From positions 1 through 61,817 of the forward strand of contig JANYCY010000026.1 in assembly GCA_025360045.1 (NCBI GenBank): a stretch of DNA of 61,817 nt. The letters run 5' to 3'. The notes below the pieces were generated by a model, which did not search any database, was not told where the DNA came from, and saw only the letters and a list, made by a program, of their open reading frames with translations. Numbering within the stretch: the stretch's first letter is position 1; the number at the start of each line of letters is the position of its first letter. The translations under genes and the position numbers were made by a program. Below are positions 7,555 to 15,539 of the stretch, piece after piece. The DNA is from Janthinobacterium sp. (lineage in GTDB: Bacteria > Pseudomonadota > Gammaproteobacteria > Burkholderiales > Chitinibacteraceae).

Positions 7555-8675
7555 TAGGGCGCCTCAATCCAGAAAGTACCCGCCAGTGGGACAGGTTGAA
7601 AGCGTTGATAAAAACGCTGCAAAGTGGCTTGTGGGTCGAGTGCAGCAAACTGCTGTGGATAGAGCCATTTGGCCATGGCCTGCACGGCCACCACATTGGC
7701 TGCGCTGTAATTGAATTGATGCGAAATGGCATAGGCGCGACCATTTTGCACCGCTTTGAATTGGGCAAAACCGGTGCGGCTCAGTGCGCGCTTGAATGAT
7801 TTTTGCGCATGGGCAAGATCTACTCCAGCACCGAGTGCAATGCGCGGATTACGCTCATCTTGGGCGGTTTGCGGGTTGCCTATCCCTGTTGCGATGTAAA
7901 CTTCGGGCTGTTTTTGCAGTAAGAATTCCAAACTCACCGTGCCGTGACTACCAGGCACCAGCTCATTGGCGATATTGTCGCCACCCGCGGTGCTAATAAA
8001 GCTGCCCAGCATGCCATGCGTCAAGGTTTCGCAGCAGCTATTGCCCAAGCCAACGCGGCTCTCCAGAAACACCGTCGTTTTGCGTTGGATGTTCCCTAAC
8101 CCCTGCGTGACCTTCGCCATTTCTTCACGATAAAACGCGATGTATTGCTCGGCTTCTTTTTCCTTAGCGAGCACCTTCGCCAAGACCCGCATGCTTGCCT
8201 CGGTGTTTTTCAGCGGATCTTTACTAAAGTCGACATAAACGACGGCAATTCCCGCCTTAGATAATCGTTGCATGGTGGCCTGATCGTTCATATCTGGCCC
8301 ATGCCCACGCAGGCTAAAAATAGCCAGTTGCGGCTTCAGGCTGATGGCTTCTTCCACACTAAAGCTTTGGCCACTACGCCCCAATCGTGCGACTCGATCC
8401 AGATTGGGGTAGACCTTAAGGTATTGCGCATAAGCACCGGGATCGACCTGCTCCATATCGCCCAGCATGCCCACTAAGCGATCCTTAGGCAGATCTCTAT
8501 CCAAAATGGCTAATGTAGAAAGCATCCGACCTTCGCCGAGAATAATTCGCTCTACTTTTGCGGGTATTTGCACCGTGCGACCGGCCAAATCAACGACCGT
8601 GGCAGCCTGCACATGGCTAGCCATACCGAGTAGGCCCAGCCATAAACCCCACATCATCAGCACGATGCTTCTCAT
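7554..8675 (-). CDS. Siderophore ABC transporter periplasmic binding protein
   Basis: About 373 residues starting MRSIVLMMWGLWLGLLGMASHVQA, a Sec signal peptide without a lipobox. The mature part has the class III binding-protein pattern (VVDLAGRTVQIPAKVERIILGEGRMLSTLAILD ... LKPQLAIFSL ... VYVDFSKDPLKNTEASMRVLAKVLAKE). The ATG at 8675 has AAGGTG 9 nt upstream; the longer frame to 8717 has no signal peptide at its N-terminus. First gene of the operon; a Fur-box-like site lies about 110 bp upstream. Confidence 0.88.
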   Translation of the reverse strand: MRSIVLMMWGLWLGLLGMASHVQAATVVDLAGRTVQIPAKVERIILGEGRMLSTLAILDRDLPKDRLVGMLGDMEQVDPGAYAQYLKVYPNLDRVARLGRSGQSFSVEEAISLKPQLAIFSLRGHGPDMNDQATMQRLSKAGIAVVYVDFSKDPLKNTEASMRVLAKVLAKEKEAEQYIAFYREEMAKVTQGLGNIQRKTTVFLESRVGLGNSCCETLTHGMLGSFISTAGGDNIANELVPGSHGTVSLEFLLQKQPEVYIATGIGNPQTAQDERNPRIALGAGVDLAHAQKSFKRALSRTGFAQFKAVQNGRAYAISHQFNYSAANVVAVQAMAKWLYPQQFAALDPQATLQRFYQRFQPVPLAGTFWIEAP

Positions 8676-8778
8676 TTTTCTTTCACCTTGATTTATTAAC
8701 ACATACGAATAGGCCACTGCCTCCTTGGATAAATAAAGAAGGCGCGGCGTTGCTAGGGGCCGAAATCAACCCATTCTA

Positions 8779-8797
8779 GGTAATGAGAATTAGACTC
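8779..8797 (-). promoter_or_regulatory. Fur-box-like site upstream of the siderophore ABC operon
   Basis: GGTAATGAGAATTAGACTC agrees with the 19-bp Fur consensus GATAATGATAATCATTATC at 13 positions. It lies between the ABC operon and the AraC regulator, where iron-dependent repression of the importer would be expected. Confidence 0.6.
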
Positions 8798-8884
8798 GTT
8801 TCTTTACTGGTATTCTGCCTGTGCCCACGTCAGTAAGCATTTGTGGGCACAGTGATTTTGTTTGCCAAAGCAGCAAAACAAGCG

Positions 8885-9745
8885 CTATTTGCATTCGCTA
8901 GGAGAGATACCAAAGGCGCGGCGAAAGGCGGTCGCAAAATTGGCAGGGGAGTTGTAACCGGCCTCCAGCGCCGCCGTGGTGATGGATTCTTGGCCTCGGC
9001 ACAATTTATCCCGCGCCCGCTCCAGTTTTTTTTGCCGCAAATAATCAAACACGCTGCTGCCAAACTGGCGGCGGAAATGGCGTTGCAAAGTCGTTGGGCT
9101 CATGCAGGCCTGAGCGGCTATCTCCGCCAAACTCCATTCGTCGGCGGTGCCATGATCAAGTAGGTCACGGATTTCCAGTAGGCGGCGGCAAATGTGGGCG
9201 GGCACGTTGGGGCTGGTTTGCTGCAAGCGTGTTAGCACGCTTGCAAGTAGCTCAAAAGCAAGGCTTTCACGCCGTAAGCGTTCGATCAAGGGTGAGCTAC
9301 TGATGGGCGCGAGCAAACGCTCGGCAAGGCCAGTGAGCTGCGGATCGGCGTGCCACTGCGCGTCTGCTAAATGCTGCTGGGTAAAACGCTGTAGTGAAAC
9401 ATCTTCTTGGCTTTCGTGCAGACCATATTCTTGTAGCCAGCCGGCCGGAATATGCAGGCATATTTTTTTCTCAAGCTCTGTGGCGACGGCGCGGCGCTGA
9501 AATTCTTCCTGCTCGGTTAAGTTCAGCAATAAAACGTCAGCCCCTCGGCTGGCATGCTGAGTTAAAGCATAGTTTTTGCATCCAAAGCCCAGATTAAGCT
9601 CACCTTGCAACAACAAAACTAAGCGTAAACCCGTTTCACTCGCGCCACTGTGTGCGTGTGAGCTACTGATGGCGCTGGCAAAAATGCTGCAGCCGCCGGC
9701 AAGCTCAAGTTGCCATTTTGCTGGTGGAAAAATCGGGAACTGCAT
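8885..9745 (-). CDS. AraC-family transcriptional regulator of iron uptake (PchR-like)
   Basis: A 286-residue protein. The C-terminal 100 residues contain two helix-turn-helix motifs: WSLAEIAAQACMSPTTLQRHFRRQFG and ITTAALEAGYNSPANFATAFRRAFGISPSE. The N-terminal half (LVLLLQGELNLGFGCKNYALTQHASRGADVLLLNL) looks like the effector-binding part of PchR-type regulators, which respond to a ferric siderophore. The start at 9745 has AGGAG 9 nt upstream. It sits between the importer operon and the divergent esterase/receptor pair, the classic place for their activator. Confidence 0.88.
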   Translation of the reverse strand: MQFPIFPPAKWQLELAGGCSIFASAISSSHAHSGASETGLRLVLLLQGELNLGFGCKNYALTQHASRGADVLLLNLTEQEEFQRRAVATELEKKICLHIPAGWLQEYGLHESQEDVSLQRFTQQHLADAQWHADPQLTGLAERLLAPISSSPLIERLRRESLAFELLASVLTRLQQTSPNVPAHICRRLLEIRDLLDHGTADEWSLAEIAAQACMSPTTLQRHFRRQFGSSVFDYLRQKKLERARDKLCRGQESITTAALEAGYNSPANFATAFRRAFGISPSECK

Positions 9746-9846
9746 GATTTAAAACTCCTGCAGCAAGGCTGCGTGTTGCGCAAACGCTTTTGGCGGCTTA
9801 GCAAAGATAGACAAATAACATGTATGTAATACTACCATTCATACAT

Positions 9847-9865
9847 GCTATTGAGAATCGTTTGC
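9847..9865 (+). promoter_or_regulatory. Fur-box-like site upstream of the esterase/receptor operon
   Basis: GCTATTGAGAATCGTTTGC matches the Fur consensus at 13 of 19 positions and lies 27 bp before the esterase start. It supports iron repression of both divergent arms of the locus. Confidence 0.6.
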
Positions 9866-9891
9866 GTTTAAAGTCAAAGGAAAGCCTAATT

Positions 9892-10851
9892 ATGATCAAA
9901 TTACGCAGCATGCTGACTGCTTTGATTGCACTACCCATTTGCGCATCTTCGCTTGCCGCCACACTGCCTCCCGAGCCGGTGCAACTTCATGGCGCGGAGC
10001 AGTTCACGCTGCAATCGGTGCACACCAAAAAAACCTATCGGGTGTATATCTCTAAGCCTGCTACCGCTGCGCCCAAGGGCGGCTTCCCCGTGCTCTACGC
10101 ACTCGATGGTGATTTTAGCTTTCCGATCTTGCATCTGAATAACCCGCGAGCGGCGAGCGTTTTTCAGCGTATGGCGCAACGTAGCGGTATTCAAGCCGAG
10201 CCCGGCATCGTCGTCGGTATTGGCTATGGCGTGGATTATGCCGACACCACGGATTTGCGAGCCAGCGACTACACCGTTCCCGCCGCTTGCCAGCCTTGCG
10301 ATAAATTGTCACCCGAGCATGGTGGTGCAGAAAAATTTGCTCAATTTATTGATGAAGAATTACGCCCCGCGATTGCCGCACGACTGAATATCAACCCTAA
10401 GCGTGAAAGCCTGCTGGGCCATTCCTACGGTGGCCTATTTACGCTTTATCACTTCTTTACACGTCAGCAGCAAGCCAAGCGCTTTGCGCAGTATTTTGCC
10501 ATCAGCCCTTCGATTTGGTTTGGTGAACGTGCCATTCTTGCTGAACTGAATAAGGATCATTTCCTTACCCCGCTTAGCCCTGAACAAAAAGCCCATCCAA
10601 CGCTGTTGGCGCTTTGGGTTGGCAGTGAAGAAGAACAACTTAGGCTGAGCCCTAATCGCACCCGACTCCAGTTGCTGCAGAAAAACCGCATGGTCAGCAA
10701 TGTGGTCGACTTAGTCGATCAATTACAGGGCAGGCCCGGCATTGTGCTCGATCATCGAATTATTGCTGATCACGATCATGGCCAAGCCCATGTGTACGCA
10801 CTGGATCGCATCACCGAGCTGGCCTTTCAGCCTGTTTGGCAAGCTCCTTAA
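9892..10851 (+). CDS. Ferric-siderophore esterase, alpha/beta hydrolase (Fes/IroE/BesA type)
   Basis: A 319-residue protein with signal peptide MIKLRSMLTALIALPICASSLAA, so periplasmic. The fold is that of the esterase-D/IroE group: VLYALDGDFSF, the nucleophile elbow LLGHSYGGLF (Ser near residue 178), and a late catalytic His region (DHDHGQAH near residue 295). Such enzymes hydrolyse the triester backbone of catecholate siderophores to release iron. The ATG at 9892 is preceded by AAAGGAAA; the in-frame start at 9820 would bury the signal peptide and overlap the Fur-like site. The TonB-dependent receptor follows after 52 bp. Confidence 0.88.
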   Translation: MIKLRSMLTALIALPICASSLAATLPPEPVQLHGAEQFTLQSVHTKKTYRVYISKPATAAPKGGFPVLYALDGDFSFPILHLNNPRAASVFQRMAQRSGIQAEPGIVVGIGYGVDYADTTDLRASDYTVPAACQPCDKLSPEHGGAEKFAQFIDEELRPAIAARLNINPKRESLLGHSYGGLFTLYHFFTRQQQAKRFAQYFAISPSIWFGERAILAELNKDHFLTPLSPEQKAHPTLLALWVGSEEEQLRLSPNRTRLQLLQKNRMVSNVVDLVDQLQGRPGIVLDHRIIADHDHGQAHVYALDRITELAFQPVWQAP

Positions 10852-10903
10852 TTCACGATAAGTCTTAATTAAAACCGTTATTTTTAGTTGCAAGGAAATT
10901 GAA

Positions 10904-12955
10904 ATGAAGTTTTATGATTGCGCTGCCCATTCTAATCAGGCCACAAAGATTCTGCTCTTACTGCTGAGCGGCACTGCGCTCTACAGCACGTCCAGCCACG
11001 CCGCCGAGCCGCCTGTTGTCCAGCTGGAAGCCATGACGGTGACCGGTGAAAAAACCAAGCGATCCATCATCGATACCGCCACCGCCGTAACGATTTTGGT
11101 CGGTGACGATGTTGATCTGGGCCAGCATGAATCGATCAATGAATTATCTGCCCGCGCGCCCAATGTGGTGACCAATCCAACCGGCGGCGTAAACATCCGT
11201 GGTGTTGAGGGCACGGGCCCAGCAATTGGTGTGCAGTCCTTTGTTTCTGGCGGACGCCCACGCGTGAGCACCGTGATTGATGGTGCAGGTGAAGTCTGGG
11301 GCGGCCAGCAATATCTGGATGCCGGTCTGTGGGATGTTGAACAGGTTGAAATATTGCGCGGCCCGCAATCAACCACGCTGGGTCGCAATGCGATTGGCGG
11401 CGCAGTAGTGATGAACACCAAGAATCCAACTTTTCATCGCGAGGGCGCGGTGCGCCTAGGCTGGGCCAATCAAGATGGCCGTGCCAACGTAGCAGCCATG
11501 ATCTCTGCGCCTATCGTTGAAAATGAGCTGGCTTTCCGCCTTGCCGCTGATCTGGTGCGTGGTAATAGCCCAATCGACTACGCCGGAAAATGGCCATGGA
11601 ATCCTTCCGAAATTAATCACAGCACCGTACGCGGCAAGTTATTGTGGAAGCCTGAGGCCATCGCTGGTTTAGAAGCCAAACTCACGCTCTCGCATCGAGA
11701 TTATGTGGGGCAATATATGAGCGTGATTAACAGCGCCGATCCGCACGATATGCTGTACACCCAAAATAAAGCCTCGAATGTGCGCCGTCAGGATTCAAAC
11801 AACTCCACCGCCACGCTGGAATCAAGCTACGTCCTGAACGAGAATTTCACTGCTCACGTCTCTTATAGCTATGCAGACAATCAGATTAGTTTCGAGCAGC
11901 GCACCGGTTTTATGCGCCTAAAGCTCGATGAGCAAAGCCATACTGTTGAAGGCCGAATGGTGTTTAATTTGCCCCAACAACGCCTCGAAGGGGTAGCTGG
12001 CTTGTATTTCTATCAACGCGATCAATTGCTCAAGGCCGGTAGTAAAGAAGGCAGCGCCGTCAATAATGTATTTGATGGCACTGATAAACTCGGCACGCTG
12101 GCGATGTATAGCGATTTATCGTGGGGGCTTAGCGATACACTCCGCGTCTTGCTGGGGGCGCGTGTCGAGCGAGAAAGCCAAGATCGCAATGTGATGGGCT
12201 GGGGAAACGTCCCAATTAACGCTGATATTAGCAAAACAGTATTTCTGCCTAAACTGGGCCTAGCTTGGGAATTTGCGCCAAAAAGTAGCCTAGCTTTTAC
12301 CGTGCGTGAGGGCTACAACCCTGGCGCAGGTGCGCTTGATGAGGATGATCACTTCTATCAATACGCGAGCGAATCGGTATGGACTTACGAATTGAGCGCT
12401 AAATCCCTAGTGCAGCCCGGCTTATTGGTGTCAGGTAACCTGTTTTATAACGATTACACCGATTACCAAGTCTTGCATGGCGGTCGGCTGCAAAACTTAC
12501 CTGAAGGCCGCACCTACGGGCTTGAGCTCAGTGCCGATATGTCGCTCGCCGATGGCTGGCAGCTATATGGCTCACTTGGATTACTCAATAGTGAAGTGCA
12601 ACAAACAGGCGCTTGGGGCAGCAAAGTGGCCGGGAATCAGTTCAGCTACGCACCCAAAACCACCGCAGGCTTGGGTGTACGCAAGCAATGGGGCGCTTGG
12701 CAATTTGGCGTGGATACAAATTATGTAGCCGAGTATTTCACTGATTTAGACAATACCGAAAAAGGGGCTGCGGGTAATTATGTCCTGACTCATCTGCAGG
12801 CAAGTTATGCCTTGGGCAATGCGACAGTACGCGCTTATGTGAAAAACCTATTTGACGATGATGTGGTGACTCGCCGTTTTAGCGGGGCGCGCAGTAATGA
12901 CTATTACGTTGGCAGCCCACGCACGGTAGGCATGAATGTTGAATATCGGTTTTAA
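10904..12955 (+). CDS. TonB-dependent siderophore receptor
   Basis: A 683-residue outer-membrane protein: signal peptide (to about residue 33, SSHAA), TonB box-like LEAMTVTG, plug domain with VNIRGVEGTGPAIGV and VEILRGPQSTTLGRNAIGGAVVMNTKNP, then a beta-barrel ending in the typical aromatic ...VGMNVEYRF. It would take up the ferric siderophore that the neighbouring esterase and FecBCD-type importer process. AAGGAAA lies 7 nt before the start. A strong terminator follows at 13035. Confidence 0.95.
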   Translation: MKFYDCAAHSNQATKILLLLLSGTALYSTSSHAAEPPVVQLEAMTVTGEKTKRSIIDTATAVTILVGDDVDLGQHESINELSARAPNVVTNPTGGVNIRGVEGTGPAIGVQSFVSGGRPRVSTVIDGAGEVWGGQQYLDAGLWDVEQVEILRGPQSTTLGRNAIGGAVVMNTKNPTFHREGAVRLGWANQDGRANVAAMISAPIVENELAFRLAADLVRGNSPIDYAGKWPWNPSEINHSTVRGKLLWKPEAIAGLEAKLTLSHRDYVGQYMSVINSADPHDMLYTQNKASNVRRQDSNNSTATLESSYVLNENFTAHVSYSYADNQISFEQRTGFMRLKLDEQSHTVEGRMVFNLPQQRLEGVAGLYFYQRDQLLKAGSKEGSAVNNVFDGTDKLGTLAMYSDLSWGLSDTLRVLLGARVERESQDRNVMGWGNVPINADISKTVFLPKLGLAWEFAPKSSLAFTVREGYNPGAGALDEDDHFYQYASESVWTYELSAKSLVQPGLLVSGNLFYNDYTDYQVLHGGRLQNLPEGRTYGLELSADMSLADGWQLYGSLGLLNSEVQQTGAWGSKVAGNQFSYAPKTTAGLGVRKQWGAWQFGVDTNYVAEYFTDLDNTEKGAAGNYVLTHLQASYALGNATVRAYVKNLFDDDVVTRRFSGARSNDYYVGSPRTVGMNVEYRF

Positions 12956-13034
12956 ATTGATTTTGCTGGCAAATAGTCGATAGCCTTCCTTGTAGGCTAA
13001 GCAAAGCATGGGGCGAGTGATCGCTTAGCCATAT

Positions 13035-13079
13035 AAAATCAAAGACCGCTCCCTAATGGATGGCGGTCTTTGATTTTTT
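13035..13079 (+). terminator. Terminator after the TonB-dependent receptor
   Basis: AAAATCAAAGACCGC and GCGGTCTTTGATTTTTT form a 14-15 bp stem with a 13-nt loop and a T-run, 80 bp after the receptor stop. Confidence 0.85.
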
Positions 13080-13108
13080 AATCTTGAGTATTGAGTGCGC
13101 TTCTGCCC

Positions 13109-13261
13109 CAATCCTATCAATTTAAGCGAAATGATTTTCGTAGGGCGGGTGCAACCCGCGAGCAATGTTGAAAAATACGCGGGTTGCACCCGCCCTACGA
13201 TGATTCAATGCTTGTTATTGTGTGGCATGCCATGGCGCATTGCTTAAGTTGATAGGATTGC
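13109..13261. repeat. Short inverted-repeat element, family CAATCCTATC, uninterrupted copy
   Basis: The left end CAATCCTATCAATTTAAGC pairs with GCTTAAGTTGATAGGATTG at the right end. The 9-bp sequence CTTCTGCCC occurs on both sides (13100-13108 and 13262-13270), the mark of a target-site duplication. Inside lies a complete inverted REP pair (13139-13199). No gene is present. A larger copy with nested insertions lies at 44769-45341, and a solo end at 31066-31084. This 450-bp gap between receptor and rarD otherwise holds only the terminator. Confidence 0.82.
13139..13199. repeat. Inverted REP pair (BIME), GTAG type
   Basis: CGTAGGGCGGGTGCAACCC, a 17-nt spacer starting AGCAATGTTG, then the exact reverse complement. 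Each half begins with GTAG before a GGCGGGTGNAACCCGC palindrome, the known signature of REPs used by RAYT transposases. Confidence 0.85.
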
Positions 13262-13410
13262 CTTCTGCCCACCCTAAGATTGGGGCCGCGTATTTTAAGT
13301 ATTTAATTCCCAAAGCTACAGTTTGTTGCTTAATTATCCTTGAGCACGCCATCTACTATCCATTAAAGTAGCTCTTTGCTGCAATTCTGGCTCCTTCCTC
13401 TGGTTTTTCT

Positions 13411-14319
13411 ATGTCTACTCCCAATACTTCGCGCGGCGTTTTGTTTACTGTGCTGGCCTTTATTATTTGGGGCTTGTTTCCGCTTTACTGGAAATCTTTG
13501 CATGGCATTGATGCCTTGCAGATTATCTCGCACCGTATTGTTTGGTCTGGTGTTTTTGTGGCGGTGATTTTGATGCTGCAAAAAAATTGGAGCTGGCTGC
13601 TGCCGAGTATTAAAAACCCTCGCGTGTTGGGCGTATTTGCGCTGTCTTCTTTTTTGCTGTCTGTAAATTGGCTGCTGTATATCTGGGCGGTGAATGAGAA
13701 CCGCGTGGTGGATGCCAGCTTGGGCTATTTTATTAATCCGCTGATTAATGTTTTGCTCGGCAGATTGTTTTTGGGTGAGCGCTTAACTGGCCCGCAAAGC
13801 TTTGCCGTAGGATTAGCGGCCATCGGCGTGCTGTGGATTACCATTGCCGCTGGCACTTTGCCGTGGATTGCGCTGTGTTTGGGTTTGAGTTTTGGTATTT
13901 ACGGCTTGCTGCGTAAAAGAGCCAGCTTGCCATCTTTAGAGGGCTTGGCCTTAGAGACGTTTTTGATGGCCCCTTTTGCACTGGCTGCCTTGCTTTGGTT
14001 TCATTCAAAAGGGCTGGGCGCGCTAGGCAATATCAGTTGGAATATTGATGCTTTATTGATGGGTGCAGGTGTGGTGACCGCCTTGCCACTGTTGATGTTT
14101 GCTTCTGGTGCCAGAACGCTGAAGCTGGCTACTGTGGGCGTCATTCAATACATCGGCCCAACCCTGCAATTATTGCTAGGCGTATGGCTGTATCAAGAGC
14201 CTTTTGGCATGGATCGCATCATCGGCTTCTCACTCATCTGGGCCGCGTTGATTATTTATTCTGCAGCGGGTTTGATGAGCTATTGGAAGGCGAGCCGCTT
14301 GGCTGATCAAGCGGCTTGA
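13411..14319 (+). CDS. rarD: RarD, EamA-family transporter
   Basis: A 302-residue protein with ten hydrophobic helices in two EamA repeats. The start MSTPNTSRGVLFTVLAFIIWGLFPLYWKSL and the segments ALQIISHRIVWSGVF and NWLLYIWAVNENRVVDASLGYFINPLINVLLG are diagnostic for RarD, a predicted chloramphenicol-sensitivity/metabolite exporter. Monocistronic between repeats. Confidence 0.93.
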   Translation: MSTPNTSRGVLFTVLAFIIWGLFPLYWKSLHGIDALQIISHRIVWSGVFVAVILMLQKNWSWLLPSIKNPRVLGVFALSSFLLSVNWLLYIWAVNENRVVDASLGYFINPLINVLLGRLFLGERLTGPQSFAVGLAAIGVLWITIAAGTLPWIALCLGLSFGIYGLLRKRASLPSLEGLALETFLMAPFALAALLWFHSKGLGALGNISWNIDALLMGAGVVTALPLLMFASGARTLKLATVGVIQYIGPTLQLLLGVWLYQEPFGMDRIIGFSLIWAALIIYSAAGLMSYWKASRLADQAA

Positions 14320-14332
14320 TTTTGCTGCATTC

Positions 14333-14403
14333 GCAGGGCGGGTGAAACCCGCCAGATTTATGTCTCAAAAGCTCATAAACGGCGGGTTTCACCCGCCCTA
14401 CGC
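14333..14403. repeat. Inverted REP pair (BIME)
   Basis: GCAGGGCGGGTGAAACCCGCC and GGCGGGTTTCACCCGCCCTAC flank a 27-nt spacer. Same family as 13139-13199 but with A in place of C in the loop (TGAAACCC). Confidence 0.85.
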
Positions 14404-14431
14404 GATTTACTTGGCATTGGCTTAATGGCGC

Positions 14432-14470
14432 GGTGCGCAAGAAAAACGACTCGCACATCCTATGAAAATT
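14432..14470 (+). repeat. GGTGCGCAAGAAAAA repeat, copy 1
   Basis: GGTGCGCAAGAAAAACGAC followed by TCGCACATCCTATGAAAAT. Close copies occur at 20774-20808, 22692-22723 (inverted), 41284-41320 and 45272-45309. Confidence 0.7.
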
Positions 14471-14507
14471 GCCCCATGTGCGACTTATTGCTTGAGTGAT
14501 GCTTCGC

Positions 14508-15539
14508 CTAGCTTCCCTTCATCAGCAGCTTTCTCACCGGTGTAGGCAGGCCCAATTCCAGTGCTTCCGCCTTGCTAAACCAGCCCAGATGATCTTCGTG
14601 GGTGAGGGCGATCTGGCTGATTACGCTGCCAGGGAGTGGGGTGATGGTGAGGCGAAAGTGGGTGAAGACGTGGACAAAGTCTTCTCCAGCACTATCAAAC
14701 TCTACATTGAGGCCAAAGCGCTGCTGGCAGGCGCTGCTGGCATCCAGCGTGGATGTCGTTTCTGGTAGGCTCCACAGTCCTCCCCAAATGCCGCTAGGTG
14801 GTCGACGCTCGAGTAGGATTTTGCTGTTACGCTCTACCATCATCAACACGGTTTGCCGCTCTGGCGATGTCTTCTTTGGTTTGGGTGTGGGTAGCTCGGC
14901 TTGGCGGCCTTGTTGGCGGGCGATGCAATCTGCTTGCACTGGGCAGGCCATACAGGCTGGTTTTTTGGGGGTGCAAATGGTGGCGCCCAAATCCATCAGG
15001 CTTTGGGTATAGCGCTCAATGCCACTATCGGGCAGCAGCTTTGTTGCAAGCTGCCATAGCTCTCTTTCAACCACCTTGGTGCCCGGATAGCCGCTGATGC
15101 CGGCCCAGCGGGCTAGCACGCGTTTTACATTGCCATCCAAAATGGCGGCTTGTGCGCCAAAGCTAAATGCGGCAATGGCTGCTGCAGTGGATGGCCCCAC
15201 ACCGGGGAGTTCGGCGAGTAGTGCTGGTGTACAGGGAAACTGGCCTTCAAAGCGCTCCATCACCATTTGTGCGGCTTTATGCAGATTGCGGGCGCGGCTG
15301 TAGTAGCCAAGGCCGCTCCATCTGGCGAGCACATCGTCTGAGCTGGCCGCTGCTAGGCTGGCCACATCAGGAAAGCGCTCTAAAAATTGCTGGTAATAGG
15401 GGATGACCGTGGCGACTTGTGTTTGCTGTAGCATAATTTCGCTCAGCCAAACGCGGTAGGGGTCAGACACTTGCCAAGGTAGATTGTGGCGGCCGTGTAC
15501 GGCCTGCCAAGCGATTAAACGCTGGGAAAAATCGCTCAT
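14508..15539 (-). CDS. mutY: Adenine DNA glycosylase MutY
   Basis: A 343-residue protein of standard length that removes adenine mispaired with 8-oxoguanine. The catalytic Glu lies in WLSEIMLQQTQV (E34), the helix-hairpin-helix in LPGVGPSTAAAIAAFSFG, and the catalytic Asp in LDGNVKRVLAR. The 4Fe-4S ligands follow the pattern C-x6-C-x2-C-x5-C (ICTPKKPACMACPVQADC). The C-terminal third is the NUDIX-like domain that recognises 8-oxoG (GIWGGLWSLPE). The start overlaps the asmA stop by 4 bp (ATGA), so the two genes form an operon, a common arrangement in betaproteobacteria. Confidence 0.96.
   Translation of the reverse strand: MSDFSQRLIAWQAVHGRHNLPWQVSDPYRVWLSEIMLQQTQVATVIPYYQQFLERFPDVASLAAASSDDVLARWSGLGYYSRARNLHKAAQMVMERFEGQFPCTPALLAELPGVGPSTAAAIAAFSFGAQAAILDGNVKRVLARWAGISGYPGTKVVERELWQLATKLLPDSGIERYTQSLMDLGATICTPKKPACMACPVQADCIARQQGRQAELPTPKPKKTSPERQTVLMMVERNSKILLERRPPSGIWGGLWSLPETTSTLDASSACQQRFGLNVEFDSAGEDFVHVFTHFRLTITPLPGSVISQIALTHEDHLGWFSKAEALELGLPTPVRKLLMKGS

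Noticed and set aside
8718-8884. A second regulator or small gene between the ABC operon and araC
   Set aside because: No frame with a start and ribosome site; the interval is explained by promoters and the Fur-like site.
10981-11421. Long antisense frames inside the TonB receptor, hybrid kinase and other large genes
   Set aside because: They are shadows of strongly supported genes in GC-rich codon positions and lack ribosome sites or family features.
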